DNA of 7,772 bases from a bacterium (GTDB lineage Bacteria; Actinomycetota; Acidimicrobiia; Spongiisociales; UBA11373). The stretch lies in the NCBI GenBank assembly GCA_013202595.1, contig JABMPV010000075.1:1-7772 (forward strand), written 5' to 3'. The notes under the pieces are model-generated. The model was not told the DNA's origin. It searched no databases and saw only the letters and a list, made by a program, of their open reading frames with translations. Below are positions 1-6,525 of the stretch, piece after piece (the stretch's first letter is position 1; every line of letters begins with the position of its first letter). The position numbers and the translations under genes were made by a program.

Positions 1-171
1 CCCCCGATGAGTACGCTGCCAAATGGACCCACGACAACCAGCAAACACACCCATAACAGCTGGACCAACAACCGGGGCCCCGTCACCCGCGGCCGGTGAC
101 ACCGCCGCGAGTGACACGGCCATCAGGGCGACGACCAGAAGTGAAAGACGTGTTCTCGTACGTGACGACAT
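1..171 (-). CDS. N-terminal part of a secreted or exported protein, function unknown (cut by left window edge)
   Basis: An open frame of 57 codons starts with ATG at 171 and runs off the left edge without a stop. The first ~30 residues form a clear signal peptide: basic start (MSSRTRTR), hydrophobic core (LSLLVVALMAVSLAAV), then a small-residue stretch (SPAAGDGAP) where signal peptidase could cut, perhaps around residues 26-29. The visible mature part is only about 27 residues and contains one cysteine (residue 44). No lipobox is present near the cleavage region, so it is more likely secreted or membrane-anchored elsewhere than a lipoprotein. A GGGGG ribosome-binding stretch (176-180) lies 4 nt before the ATG. 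The gene follows the GT4 gene on the same strand after a 64-bp gap and could belong to the same transcript. Too little is visible to assign a family. The signal peptide is read directly; a link to glycan assembly is only inferred from position. Confidence 0.6.
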   Translation of the reverse strand, partial: MSSRTRTRLSLLVVALMAVSLAAVSPAAGDGAPVVGPAVMGVFAGCRGSIWQRTHRG

Positions 172-235
172 ACAACCCCCGTAGTCAGAGACTCCGACGT
201 TACTCCCGCCGACCGGATTATGCCCGCCGAACAGC
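172..235 (-). promoter_or_regulatory. Intergenic leader before the secreted-protein gene, with a possible -10 box and an 8-bp direct repeat
   Basis: This 64-bp gap separates the GT4 stop codon from the ATG at 171. On the minus strand it contains CATAAT (complement of 217-222), which resembles a -10 box, but I find no convincing -35 at 16-18 bp. The octamer TCGGCGGG occurs twice on the minus strand (complement of 223-230 and 205-212), 18 bp apart and flanking the CATAAT; a third partial copy (TCGGAG) follows. Such an arrangement could be an operator, but eight GC-rich bases can repeat by chance. I see no hairpin followed by a T-run, so no terminator for the upstream gene is supported. Confidence 0.2.
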
Positions 236-1675
236 CTATTGCTGTTGCAGGCCCTGGTAGATCTTCAGCAGGACCTGCTCCTCCACACCCCAGTTGTATC
301 GGGTTATGGCAGTGCGGGTGGCGCTGCGGAAGCGGGCGATCGCTTCGGGATCGTCGACGATCTCCCTGGCGGCTCTGGCGACGTCGGCCGGATCGGTCGG
401 GTCACAGACGGTGCCCACTCCCTCCTCGGTGACGACCCTGCCCATCTCCTCGTAGTCGGAGGCGACGATCGGCACTCCGGCCATCATGTACTCGAACAGT
501 TTGTTGGGCAGCGACCAGCGGTACGACAGCGATTCGCCGACGATGATGCACAGTCCGACGTCGGCGCTGGTGGTGTACCAGAGCAACTCGTCGTTGGGGA
601 TGGGTCCGAAGAACTTGACCGTGTCTGTGAGTTTCCGGTCCTCGACCATCTTCTCGAGTGTCGGGCGGTGATAGCCGTACCCGATGACCACGAGGACGCA
701 GTCGTCGAGCATGGTGGTCGCCTCGATGGCTTCCTCGATGCCCCGGTACTCCTGGATGGACCCCTGGTACAGCAGGATCCGCTGGTCCCCGGGGATGTCG
801 AGCCGTTCGTGGAGGTCCCAGTCCTCCTCGATGGCCATCATCTCGGGAACGTTGCGAATGAGCGGCGGGAACTCGATCCCGTATCGGTCCACCATGTACT
901 GGGCCCGTGAACGGGTGGTCATGATGAGCACATCGATGCCGCGCAGTCCGCGCCGCTCGTTCCATGACGCCCAAGCGCGGCGCAGTCCCTTCATCCGACT
1001 CCGCTGCGTCGCCAGTTCGTGGCTGTCGTAGACCAGGCGGGTGCCGGGTCGCTTGCGCTTGCAGCGGTTGCCGACCCAAAGGGTGTTGAGATCGTGGCTG
1101 TGCCAGACCTCGGCCCCGGTGTCGAGGCCTTCTGCGACCATCCGGCGGTTGATGGCGAGCGTCTTGAGTGCCCGCAGCGGCCAGATGAAGACAGCCTTGG
1201 CGAGTCGAAAACCCCACCGGGTGATCTGTGAGATCACTCGCAGCATCGATGTCGAGATCTTCACCCACACTGCCTTGAAGCCGGATGGCGGGGCGGGCGG
1301 GGCGGTGACGGGCCTACGACGCTCGATGCCTGCGGTGGGGTCGTCCCCCGGGGTTGCAGTCGAGGCAGGCAGGATCTCCGTGTACTTCTTGACCCGGCCC
1401 TCGTCCACTTCCGCACCGCTGAGACGGGCATGGCGTTCCTCGACACCGACGACGAACTTGGCGTTTGCTTGCTGAGCCATCCTCATGCCGAATGAGAGGC
1501 GACTCACCCTGATCACATCGATGCCGTCGGCGGTGGTCTCACGCTCCTCGGTCTTGCTCGGGATGTGGATGGCGATCACCGTGACGTGATACCCGGCTGC
1601 GATCAGAGACTTGGCCTCCTTGGTGACGCGAGCGTCGTACTCGAAGGAGTTCTTGACGAACATGCAGATGTTCAC
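236..1675 (-). CDS. GT4-type (GT-B fold) glycosyltransferase with a large internal insertion
   Basis: Predicted 479-residue cytoplasmic glycosyltransferase moving a sugar from a nucleotide donor to a growing glycan. The N-terminal Rossmann half starts with NICMFVKNSFEYDARVTKEA and continues in the acceptor-side motifs HSHDLNTL (192-199) and YDSHE (216-220). The C-terminal donor-binding half has LLYQGSIQEYRG (301-312), VVIGYG (329-334) and SLPNKLFEYMMAG (388-400), with E395 in the position of the family's donor-binding glutamate, then VPIVASD. Residues ~60-175 are an insertion: basic and charged, Pro/Ala-rich around 120-132, then a hydrophobic stretch (FRLAKAVFIWPLRALKTLAI, 156-175) that could touch the membrane. 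The start is GTG at 1675: GAGGAAGG (complement of 1682-1689) lies 6 nt upstream, and the GTGA overlaps the preceding gene's stop. The frame stays open further upstream, but that stretch encodes arginine-rich nonsense antisense-like sequence inside the upstream gene. Donor and acceptor sugars cannot be named from sequence. Confidence 0.9.
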   Translation of the reverse strand: MNICMFVKNSFEYDARVTKEAKSLIAAGYHVTVIAIHIPSKTEERETTADGIDVIRVSRLSFGMRMAQQANAKFVVGVEERHARLSGAEVDEGRVKKYTEILPASTATPGDDPTAGIERRRPVTAPPAPPSGFKAVWVKISTSMLRVISQITRWGFRLAKAVFIWPLRALKTLAINRRMVAEGLDTGAEVWHSHDLNTLWVGNRCKRKRPGTRLVYDSHELATQRSRMKGLRRAWASWNERRGLRGIDVLIMTTRSRAQYMVDRYGIEFPPLIRNVPEMMAIEEDWDLHERLDIPGDQRILLYQGSIQEYRGIEEAIEATTMLDDCVLVVIGYGYHRPTLEKMVEDRKLTDTVKFFGPIPNDELLWYTTSADVGLCIIVGESLSYRWSLPNKLFEYMMAGVPIVASDYEEMGRVVTEEGVGTVCDPTDPADVARAAREIVDDPEAIARFRSATRTAITRYNWGVEEQVLLKIYQGLQQQ

Positions 1676-3573
1676 GCGATGCCTTCCTCGAGGGCGGCCA
1701 GGATGAGTGCTGCGGCATTGTCGCCGTCGGCGGGATGCCCCATGACGATCGCATCGATTCCCAGTGATCGAGCGACGGCCACATCCTCGCTGGTGGCGAG
1801 GCCTACGGCGACACAGGTCCCGAGCAGATCCAGCCATTCGGATGGCTCCGGCCCGAGTATCGCCCCTGCCACGGCCCGTTCTACGCGCGGGGTGTCGAGG
1901 AATGCCACCCGTTCGGCGAGGTCTGCGTCGATGACGGCGCCGCCGCCGATGACGATCCCCTGGATGGTGCCGCCGCCGACCATCTTCGCCCACGGTGCCT
2001 GGGTGGCGAGAGCGGCGAGCGAGCGCTCGTCGCCGAGATGGGCGATCAAGGGGAGGCCGTCGGCTTTAGGGTTCCGACGCCTGAGCATCGAGCGGGCCAT
2101 TCGGTAGATCGCCTGCCTGATGCGGCCTCCGGTCCTCGCAGCCTCGGCGGCCCTGGTGCGGGTAGAGACAGTTGGAGTGACCGATCGGGGGACGGTCGCT
2201 GCAGGGTCGGGCAGCGTGATGAGTGTCTCGTCGACGACGAGGGCCCTGGAGATGGAGCGAACCGACGACCACGCTGACTCGAGGTCTGCCTGCTCATGGA
2301 GCACCTTGGCGAACTCGCGGCGCCGAACCAGCGCAAACGGCGGAAGCCCCGATGCGGTCCATGCGGCGGACGCCTCCTCACCGTCGATGCCCACCACGGC
2401 GATCGACGCTCGCTGCGCCCTGTCGAGCGCTCTGACTGCCCTGTCCAACAACAGTGGATCCAGACCTGCGGCACCCGAGACCAATGCGACGTATTCGCTC
2501 CCCGTCTGGGCGATCGCCCGCAGCACGCGGTGTGCGTCCGACCCGGCGGCATCGGGCAGTTCCTTGACCCTGGGCGATTCGGGTGGATGGTCGAGTGGGA
2601 AGCGGGCATCCCAATCGGCCACTCGCTGTGCACTCATCTGATCTATGAGTTCGGTGACCCTGGGGCCCGCGGGGGTCGTCACCACCCATGACACCTTTGG
2701 AACGCCATCGATGTGCTTGGTGAGGTCCTTGCGGTAGAAGCGGTGGGGGATCAGGGATTCGAGCACCGATGTGTTGGCCTGACGATCGACTTCGCGCCAG
2801 GAACGATCGCCGTCCTCCTGGCCCTGGTGCAGGATCGCCGCCTCGTTCTCGGGCACGATGTAGAGGCCGGTCTGCCACAGCCTCCATCCCATCTCGGTGT
2901 CCTCGCCGCCCCATCGAGTGAACTGTTGGCTGAAGCCGCCAATCGACTCGACCCGGCGCCGGGCGATCGAGACGTTGCCCGAGAGGACTGCGCGATACGC
3001 CTCGGTGCCATGCACCAGGTGATTGGTCCTGCGGTAGAGGGTTCGGCGCCAATCATCGGTGTCACCGGCTTGCGCCTCGGGGAAGTCGATGGCACCAGAC
3101 GAGAGGGTGGCCTCTGTGAGCAGTGTGCTGTCTGTGTGATGGCGCGAGCCGACCACCACGACGTCCTCCGAGCGATGGTGCCACCTCATGTGGGCTGCCA
3201 GGAGCGATCGGACGGGCAGGCAGTCGGCGTCGAGGAACAGGACCACGTCGGCCGTGGTGGCGGCCAGGCCGAGGTTTCGTGCGGCGGCGGCACCGTACCC
3301 ATCGCGTTCGCGCCGGACGACATGGATGTCGAGGCGGTCGGCGAAGTCGGCAGCCGCACCGCCGACGTCCTCGGTGGATCCGTCGTCTGCGACCACCACC
3401 TCGACCAATTCGAGGGGGTAGCCCTCCTGAGCTGCGAGCCCGGCGAGCGTCCTGCGAAGGAGCGCGACGCGTTCGTAGACGGGGATGATCACGCAGACCC
3501 GCAGCCGGGGCGGGCCCGGATCTTTGGCGGTGAGGGCCCGGTAGTCGTTCTCGGGTGCGACGAGATGGGGCAT
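1672..3573 (-). CDS. Family-2 glycosyltransferase (GT-A fold) with a long extra C-terminal region
   Basis: Predicted 633-residue protein. Residues ~24-280 form a complete GT2 catalytic domain: VCVIIPVYER (26-35), the nucleotide-binding VADDGS (61-66), the metal-binding DAD (115-117, in LFLDADCLP), and SGNVSIARRRVESIGGF followed by WGGEDTEMGWR (221-231), whose E224-D225 is the usual catalytic-base ED pair. This C-terminal part resembles the chondroitin-polymerase/galactosyltransferase type. HQGQ at 249-252 fits the metal-binding histidine position. Residues ~294-457 look like a second, degraded GT-A domain. About 504-633 is glycine-rich alpha/beta sequence that I do not recognise. Ordinary GT2 enzymes are about 250-350 residues, so roughly half the protein is extra. 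There is no transmembrane segment, so it is probably cytoplasmic. ATG at 3573 is the first possible start, because an in-frame TGA lies seven codons upstream; no Shine-Dalgarno is visible, so the mRNA may be leaderless. It overlaps the GT4 gene by 4 nt and is presumably co-transcribed with it. Confidence 0.9.
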   Translation of the reverse strand: MPHLVAPENDYRALTAKDPGPPRLRVCVIIPVYERVALLRRTLAGLAAQEGYPLELVEVVVADDGSTEDVGGAAADFADRLDIHVVRRERDGYGAAAARNLGLAATTADVVLFLDADCLPVRSLLAAHMRWHHRSEDVVVVGSRHHTDSTLLTEATLSSGAIDFPEAQAGDTDDWRRTLYRRTNHLVHGTEAYRAVLSGNVSIARRRVESIGGFSQQFTRWGGEDTEMGWRLWQTGLYIVPENEAAILHQGQEDGDRSWREVDRQANTSVLESLIPHRFYRKDLTKHIDGVPKVSWVVTTPAGPRVTELIDQMSAQRVADWDARFPLDHPPESPRVKELPDAAGSDAHRVLRAIAQTGSEYVALVSGAAGLDPLLLDRAVRALDRAQRASIAVVGIDGEEASAAWTASGLPPFALVRRREFAKVLHEQADLESAWSSVRSISRALVVDETLITLPDPAATVPRSVTPTVSTRTRAAEAARTGGRIRQAIYRMARSMLRRRNPKADGLPLIAHLGDERSLAALATQAPWAKMVGGGTIQGIVIGGGAVIDADLAERVAFLDTPRVERAVAGAILGPEPSEWLDLLGTCVAVGLATSEDVAVARSLGIDAIVMGHPADGDNAAALILAALEEGIA

Positions 3574-3643
3574 CGGGCGATCATTGTGGCATCAAGGGGG
3601 GCCACTGGTGCCGATAGACTCGCGGGGATCCCCGGAGGTGTCC
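3574..3643. promoter_or_regulatory. Divergent intergenic region between the two glycan transcription units
   Basis: About 70 bp separate the divergent GT2 (minus) and sugar dehydrogenase (plus) genes, so promoters for both should lie here or in the adjacent coding ends. For the plus strand, TAGACT (3615-3620) fits an actinobacterial TANNNT -10 box and would give a short leader into GGAGGTG. For the minus strand, AATGAT (complement of 3580-3585) ends 6 nt before the GT2 ATG, the spacing expected of a leaderless transcript. No good -35 hexamer is evident for either. A perfect 12-bp palindrome, CGGGGATCCCCG (3623-3634), lies between the plus-strand -10 candidate and the ribosome-binding site. 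Promoter assignments are inferred from short motifs only. Confidence 0.3.
3634..3640 (+). promoter_or_regulatory. Ribosome-binding site that favours the TTG start of the sugar dehydrogenase
   Basis: GGAGGTG is a seven-base perfect match to the 16S rRNA anti-Shine-Dalgarno sequence, 3 nt before TTG at 3644 (5 nt if only GGAGG is counted). A competing site, AAGGGGGG at 3594-3601, sits 6 nt before an in-frame GTG at 3608 and would add 12 residues. The TTG start gives an N-terminus of typical length before the Rossmann motif, so it is preferred. Confidence 0.45.
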
Positions 3644-4936
3644 TTGGCCGACCGCGCAACCTTCTTCGAGACCGAACAGTGGACCGCAGGTGTCGTGGGC
3701 CTGGGGTACGTCGGATTGCCCCTTGCAGTCAACGCCGTTCAGCGTGGGTTGCGCGCCATTGGCTTCGATGTCTCACCCGATGCAGTGGCCCGGCTCCAGG
3801 CAGGAAACTCACCCGTCGAGGACGTGTCGGATGCCGATCTGCTCGAGGCCCTGGCCAACGGCCTCGAACTGACCTCGGACGAATCACGTCTGTCCGAAGC
3901 CGACGCGCTGTTCATCTGTGTTCCCAGCCCGCTCAACCGTCACCGCCAGCCGGACATGTCGTTCATCGAAGCGGCAGCCGGCACCGTCTCTCGTGTCGTG
4001 GGCCCGGGGATGATGATCTCGCTCGAGTCGACGACCTATCCGGGCACCACGGAGGACGTCATCGCCCCGGCCGCCGTGTCCGGTGGCCTGACTCTCGATG
4101 AGAACGTGTTTGTCGCTTTCTCACCCGAGCGGGTCGACCCGGGCAACAAGCGCCCGCTCGGCTCGATCCCGAAGGTCGTCGGAGGCGTCACTCTGGAGTC
4201 GGGGAGGGTCGCGGCCGCTGCCTACGGACGGCTGGTCGACTCGGTTCACCTGGTGTCCACGTCGCGTTCGGCCGAGATGACCAAGCTGCTCGAGAACACC
4301 TACAGGGCGGTCAATATCGGCCTGGTCAACGAGATGGCGCAACTGGCGACCGAACTGGATATCGACATCTGGGAGGTCATCGGTGCGGCAGCCACCAAGC
4401 CGTTCGGGTTCCAGGCCTTCTACCCCGGGCCGGGAGTCGGCGGGCATTGCATCCCCCTCGACCCTCAATACCTGGCCTGGCGTGCCAAGGAGGCGGGCTT
4501 TGCAACCAGGTTCATCGACCTCGCCGAGCAGGTGAACACCCGCATGCCGTCATACACGGCGGATCGAATCGCCGACCTGCTGAATCGCAGGGGTCTGCCG
4601 GTGTTCGGCACAGAGGTTCTCGGCGTCGGCGTGGCGTTCAAACCCAATGTCGCGGATGATCGTGAGTCGCCTTCGGTCGACACGCTCCAGGTGCTCGTCG
4701 AGCGCGGCGCAAAGGTGTCGGTGCTCGATCCGCTGGTGGCCGACGACCGGGTGCGTGGATACGGGTTCACCCCGGTCGGGCCCGATCAGTTGGATGGGTT
4801 CGCCCTGGCCGCTGTGCTGACCGACCACGACGCAGTGGATTACGAAGCGCTCGCCGCCGCTGTGCCGGTGGTCTTCGATGCCCGCGGCGCCTACTTCCGT
4901 CGCGGGATCGCGGCCGACAACGTCGTTGCGCTGTGA
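3644..4936 (+). CDS. wbpA: UDP-N-acetyl-D-glucosamine 6-dehydrogenase (WbpA-type nucleotide-sugar dehydrogenase)
   Basis: Predicted 430-residue cytoplasmic enzyme that oxidises C6 of a UDP-hexose in two NAD+-dependent steps, giving the uronic acid (for WbpA, UDP-GlcNAcA) for polysaccharide assembly. Visible order: Rossmann VVGLGYVGLPLAV (17-29); CVPSPLNRHRQPDMS (92-106), which matches the WbpA/TviB branch; SLESTTYPGTTED (126-138) with catalytic-site E128; SPERVDPGN (160-168); EMTKLLENTYRAVNIGLVNEM (211-231) with K214 and N218; KPFGF then PGPGVGGHCIPLDP (261-274) with the thiohemiacetal-forming C269; and the C-terminal AFKPNVADDRESPS (331-344). All expected catalytic residues are present and the length is normal. 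TTG at 3644 is chosen for its GGAGGTG site; GTG at 3608 (442 residues) or GTG at 3638 remain possible. The last codons overlap the next GT4 gene by 4 nt. The exact substrate (GlcNAc, GalNAc, ManNAc or glucose form) is inferred from recalled resemblance to WbpA, not measured. Confidence 0.9.
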   Translation: MADRATFFETEQWTAGVVGLGYVGLPLAVNAVQRGLRAIGFDVSPDAVARLQAGNSPVEDVSDADLLEALANGLELTSDESRLSEADALFICVPSPLNRHRQPDMSFIEAAAGTVSRVVGPGMMISLESTTYPGTTEDVIAPAAVSGGLTLDENVFVAFSPERVDPGNKRPLGSIPKVVGGVTLESGRVAAAAYGRLVDSVHLVSTSRSAEMTKLLENTYRAVNIGLVNEMAQLATELDIDIWEVIGAAATKPFGFQAFYPGPGVGGHCIPLDPQYLAWRAKEAGFATRFIDLAEQVNTRMPSYTADRIADLLNRRGLPVFGTEVLGVGVAFKPNVADDRESPSVDTLQVLVERGAKVSVLDPLVADDRVRGYGFTPVGPDQLDGFALAAVLTDHDAVDYEALAAAVPVVFDARGAYFRRGIAADNVVAL

Positions 4937-5982
4937 GAGCGCTGGTCGTCTCCACCGTCCACCGTCCCGATGATCCGCGTGTTCGGGAGAGAACCGTCGG
5001 CACTCTCGCATCTGCCTTCGACGTTCGCTTCGCCACTCGCGAGCCCGGGCCGTCGCGCTCCGGAGACCACGAGTGGGTGCCGCTGCCGGGCGGACGGGCC
5101 CGCCGCTGGCTCGGCGCTCTCCGGCAGATGCTGCAGCGCGATGTCGACGTCGTCTCCCTCCACGATCCCGAACTGATCCCTGCCGGGCTCCTTGCCCGGC
5201 TCATCAGGCAGGTGCCCGTGGTGGTGGACGTCCATGAGGATGTGCCGGGCCAGATCCTGACCAAGGAGTGGGTCCCCCGGCTCCTGCGACGGCCGGTGGC
5301 CTGGATGGCACAGCGGACGCTGCGGCTCGCCGAGCGCTTCTGCATCGTCACACTCGCCGAACCCGGGTACAGCCGGCTGTTCAAGGACGACCATCCCGTC
5401 TTCGCCAACTACCCCAATGCCGGGGCGCTTCCACCGGTTGCAGGCGACGGCGCGTATCTGGTCTATGTAGGCGATATCACCGAGCAGCGCGGCGCACTCG
5501 ACATGATCGATGCCGCTTCTGCCATGCCGAGTGGGCGTTCTCTTCGGATCATCGGACGGGTGTCGGACGGTCTCGCCGCCCGAATGTGGGAGCGGGCCCA
5601 GGGTTTGGGTGTCGACCTGCAATTGGAGGGTCAACTGCCGCACCGCGAAGCGATGGAGATCGTGGCAGGTGCCTCGACGGGACTGTCGCTGCTCGCCGAT
5701 ATCCCCAACTACCGCCACTCCCTGCCCACCAAGGTGATCGAGTATCTCGCCATGGGCGTGACGGTGGTCGCGTCCGATCTCCCCGGCACGCGCGAGGCCG
5801 TGGACGGCCTCGCGGCAGTGTGGTTGGTGCCGCCGGGAGACGCCGGTGCCACCGGTGCCGCTCTCGGCGAGGCCGTCGTACGCAGGGGCGTCGCCGAGGC
5901 GCAAGTGCCGATGATGCGCCGGCGCTTCGTCTGGCCGGCAGATGATCTCGTGGCTTTCTACCGTCGAGCTGCGGGCGAGTAG
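4933..5982 (+). CDS. GT4-type (GT-B fold) glycosyltransferase
   Basis: Predicted 349-residue cytoplasmic glycosyltransferase. The N-terminal half starts RALVVSTVHRPDDPRVRER (2-20) and carries VSLHDPEL (74-81) and VVVDVHEDVPGQIL (96-109), a pattern typical of a GT4 subgroup found in capsule and O-antigen loci. The donor half has YLVYVGDITEQRGA (175-188), RIIGRV (205-210) and SLPTKVIEYLAMGV (263-276) with E270 as the probable donor-binding glutamate, then VASDLPGTREAV. It shares the SLPxKxxEYxxxGVxxVASD pattern with the GT4 protein at 236-1675, so the two belong to the same broad subgroup, but it lacks the large insertion and is of compact length. The start is GTG at 4933, overlapping the dehydrogenase stop as GTGA. 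There is no clear Shine-Dalgarno, so translational coupling is likely. Being paired with the dehydrogenase, it is a reasonable candidate for adding the uronic acid; that is inference. Confidence 0.9.
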   Translation: MRALVVSTVHRPDDPRVRERTVGTLASAFDVRFATREPGPSRSGDHEWVPLPGGRARRWLGALRQMLQRDVDVVSLHDPELIPAGLLARLIRQVPVVVDVHEDVPGQILTKEWVPRLLRRPVAWMAQRTLRLAERFCIVTLAEPGYSRLFKDDHPVFANYPNAGALPPVAGDGAYLVYVGDITEQRGALDMIDAASAMPSGRSLRIIGRVSDGLAARMWERAQGLGVDLQLEGQLPHREAMEIVAGASTGLSLLADIPNYRHSLPTKVIEYLAMGVTVVASDLPGTREAVDGLAAVWLVPPGDAGATGAALGEAVVRRGVAEAQVPMMRRRFVWPADDLVAFYRRAAGE

Positions 5983-5988
5983 CGGTGC

Positions 5989-6525
5989 CTACGGGCGCTG
6001 GGTCAGCACGCCTTTGGTCACCAGGTGCACCGCGGCGTCCGCCAGAACGGGGTCGTTGCTCCCTGTGCCTCCCACGATCAGGCGCTGGACGAGTTCAGCG
6101 GTCGCCATGATGTCGAGATCGTCCCGAAACACGCCGGTCACCATGCCGTCCCCGAGGACCCCTGCGATGGCTTCGACATGGTCGATTCGATGCCGATCGA
6201 GCTCGGCCTTCGCCTCGGGGGATATCCCTGCGAGCGACAGGGTGCCTTGATGACCGGCCACGGCCAATCCGTGGCGAATCATCAATTCCAGCCGGGTTGT
6301 CGGATCCGACGCCGACTTCATGACCTGTGCAATGTGCGCTGCGGTCTCCCCTTCGTGTCGGGTGACTGCCGCCACAACCATGGCATCGACATCCGGGAAG
6401 TGGTTGTAGACGGTCTGACGGGAGACGCCGGCCTCTTCTGCGACGGAGCTCATCGTCGCCCCCGCCATGCCCCGCTCTCCGATGAGACGGAGAGCGGCTG
6501 AGACGATGCGCTCGTGCGTCGTCAT
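5989..6525 (-). CDS. TetR-family transcriptional regulator
   Basis: Predicted 178-residue DNA-binding repressor. The N-terminal ~45 residues are a standard TetR helix-turn-helix: THERIVSAALRLIGERGMAGATMSSVAEEAGVSRQTVYNHF, with the recognition helix around VSRQTVYNHFP (34-44). The rest (about 50-178) is a helical ligand-binding and dimerisation domain; its ligand cannot be read from sequence. Length is slightly short but normal for the family. The start is ATG at 6525, which overlaps the permease stop as ATGA and gives the usual short lead-in to helix 1; the open frame upstream to 6696 lies inside the permease gene and is not protein-like. It is the last gene of the exporter operon and probably controls that operon, including itself, released by an exported compound (inference). 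Its TAG stop faces the GT4 stop 6 bp away. Confidence 0.93.
   Translation of the reverse strand: MTTHERIVSAALRLIGERGMAGATMSSVAEEAGVSRQTVYNHFPDVDAMVVAAVTRHEGETAAHIAQVMKSASDPTTRLELMIRHGLAVAGHQGTLSLAGISPEAKAELDRHRIDHVEAIAGVLGDGMVTGVFRDDLDIMATAELVQRLIVGGTGSNDPVLADAAVHLVTKGVLTQRP

Noticed and set aside
239..910. A 223-codon plus-strand open frame opposite the first GT4 gene
   Set aside because: It is antisense to a strongly supported donor-binding domain and has no recognisable motif of its own.
1676..1993. N-terminal extension of the GT4 gene (106 extra codons)
   Set aside because: The extension is arginine-rich, low-complexity sequence lying fully inside the GT2 gene; GTG at 1675 has a good ribosome-binding site and begins the Rossmann fold directly.
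2713..4101. A 462-codon plus-strand open frame running antisense to the GT2 gene and into the dehydrogenase gene
   Set aside because: It has no recognisable motif or domain and covers two well-supported genes; long antisense frames are expected in GC-rich coding DNA.
4891..5904. A 337-codon minus-strand open frame opposite the second GT4 gene
   Set aside because: Its His/Gly/Arg-rich composition carries no family motif, while the opposite strand encodes a clear glycosyltransferase.
5979..5992. GTAG...CTAC inverted repeat at the convergent stops as a bidirectional terminator
   Set aside because: The 4-bp stem arises mostly because two TAG stop codons face each other, and there is no T-run on either side.
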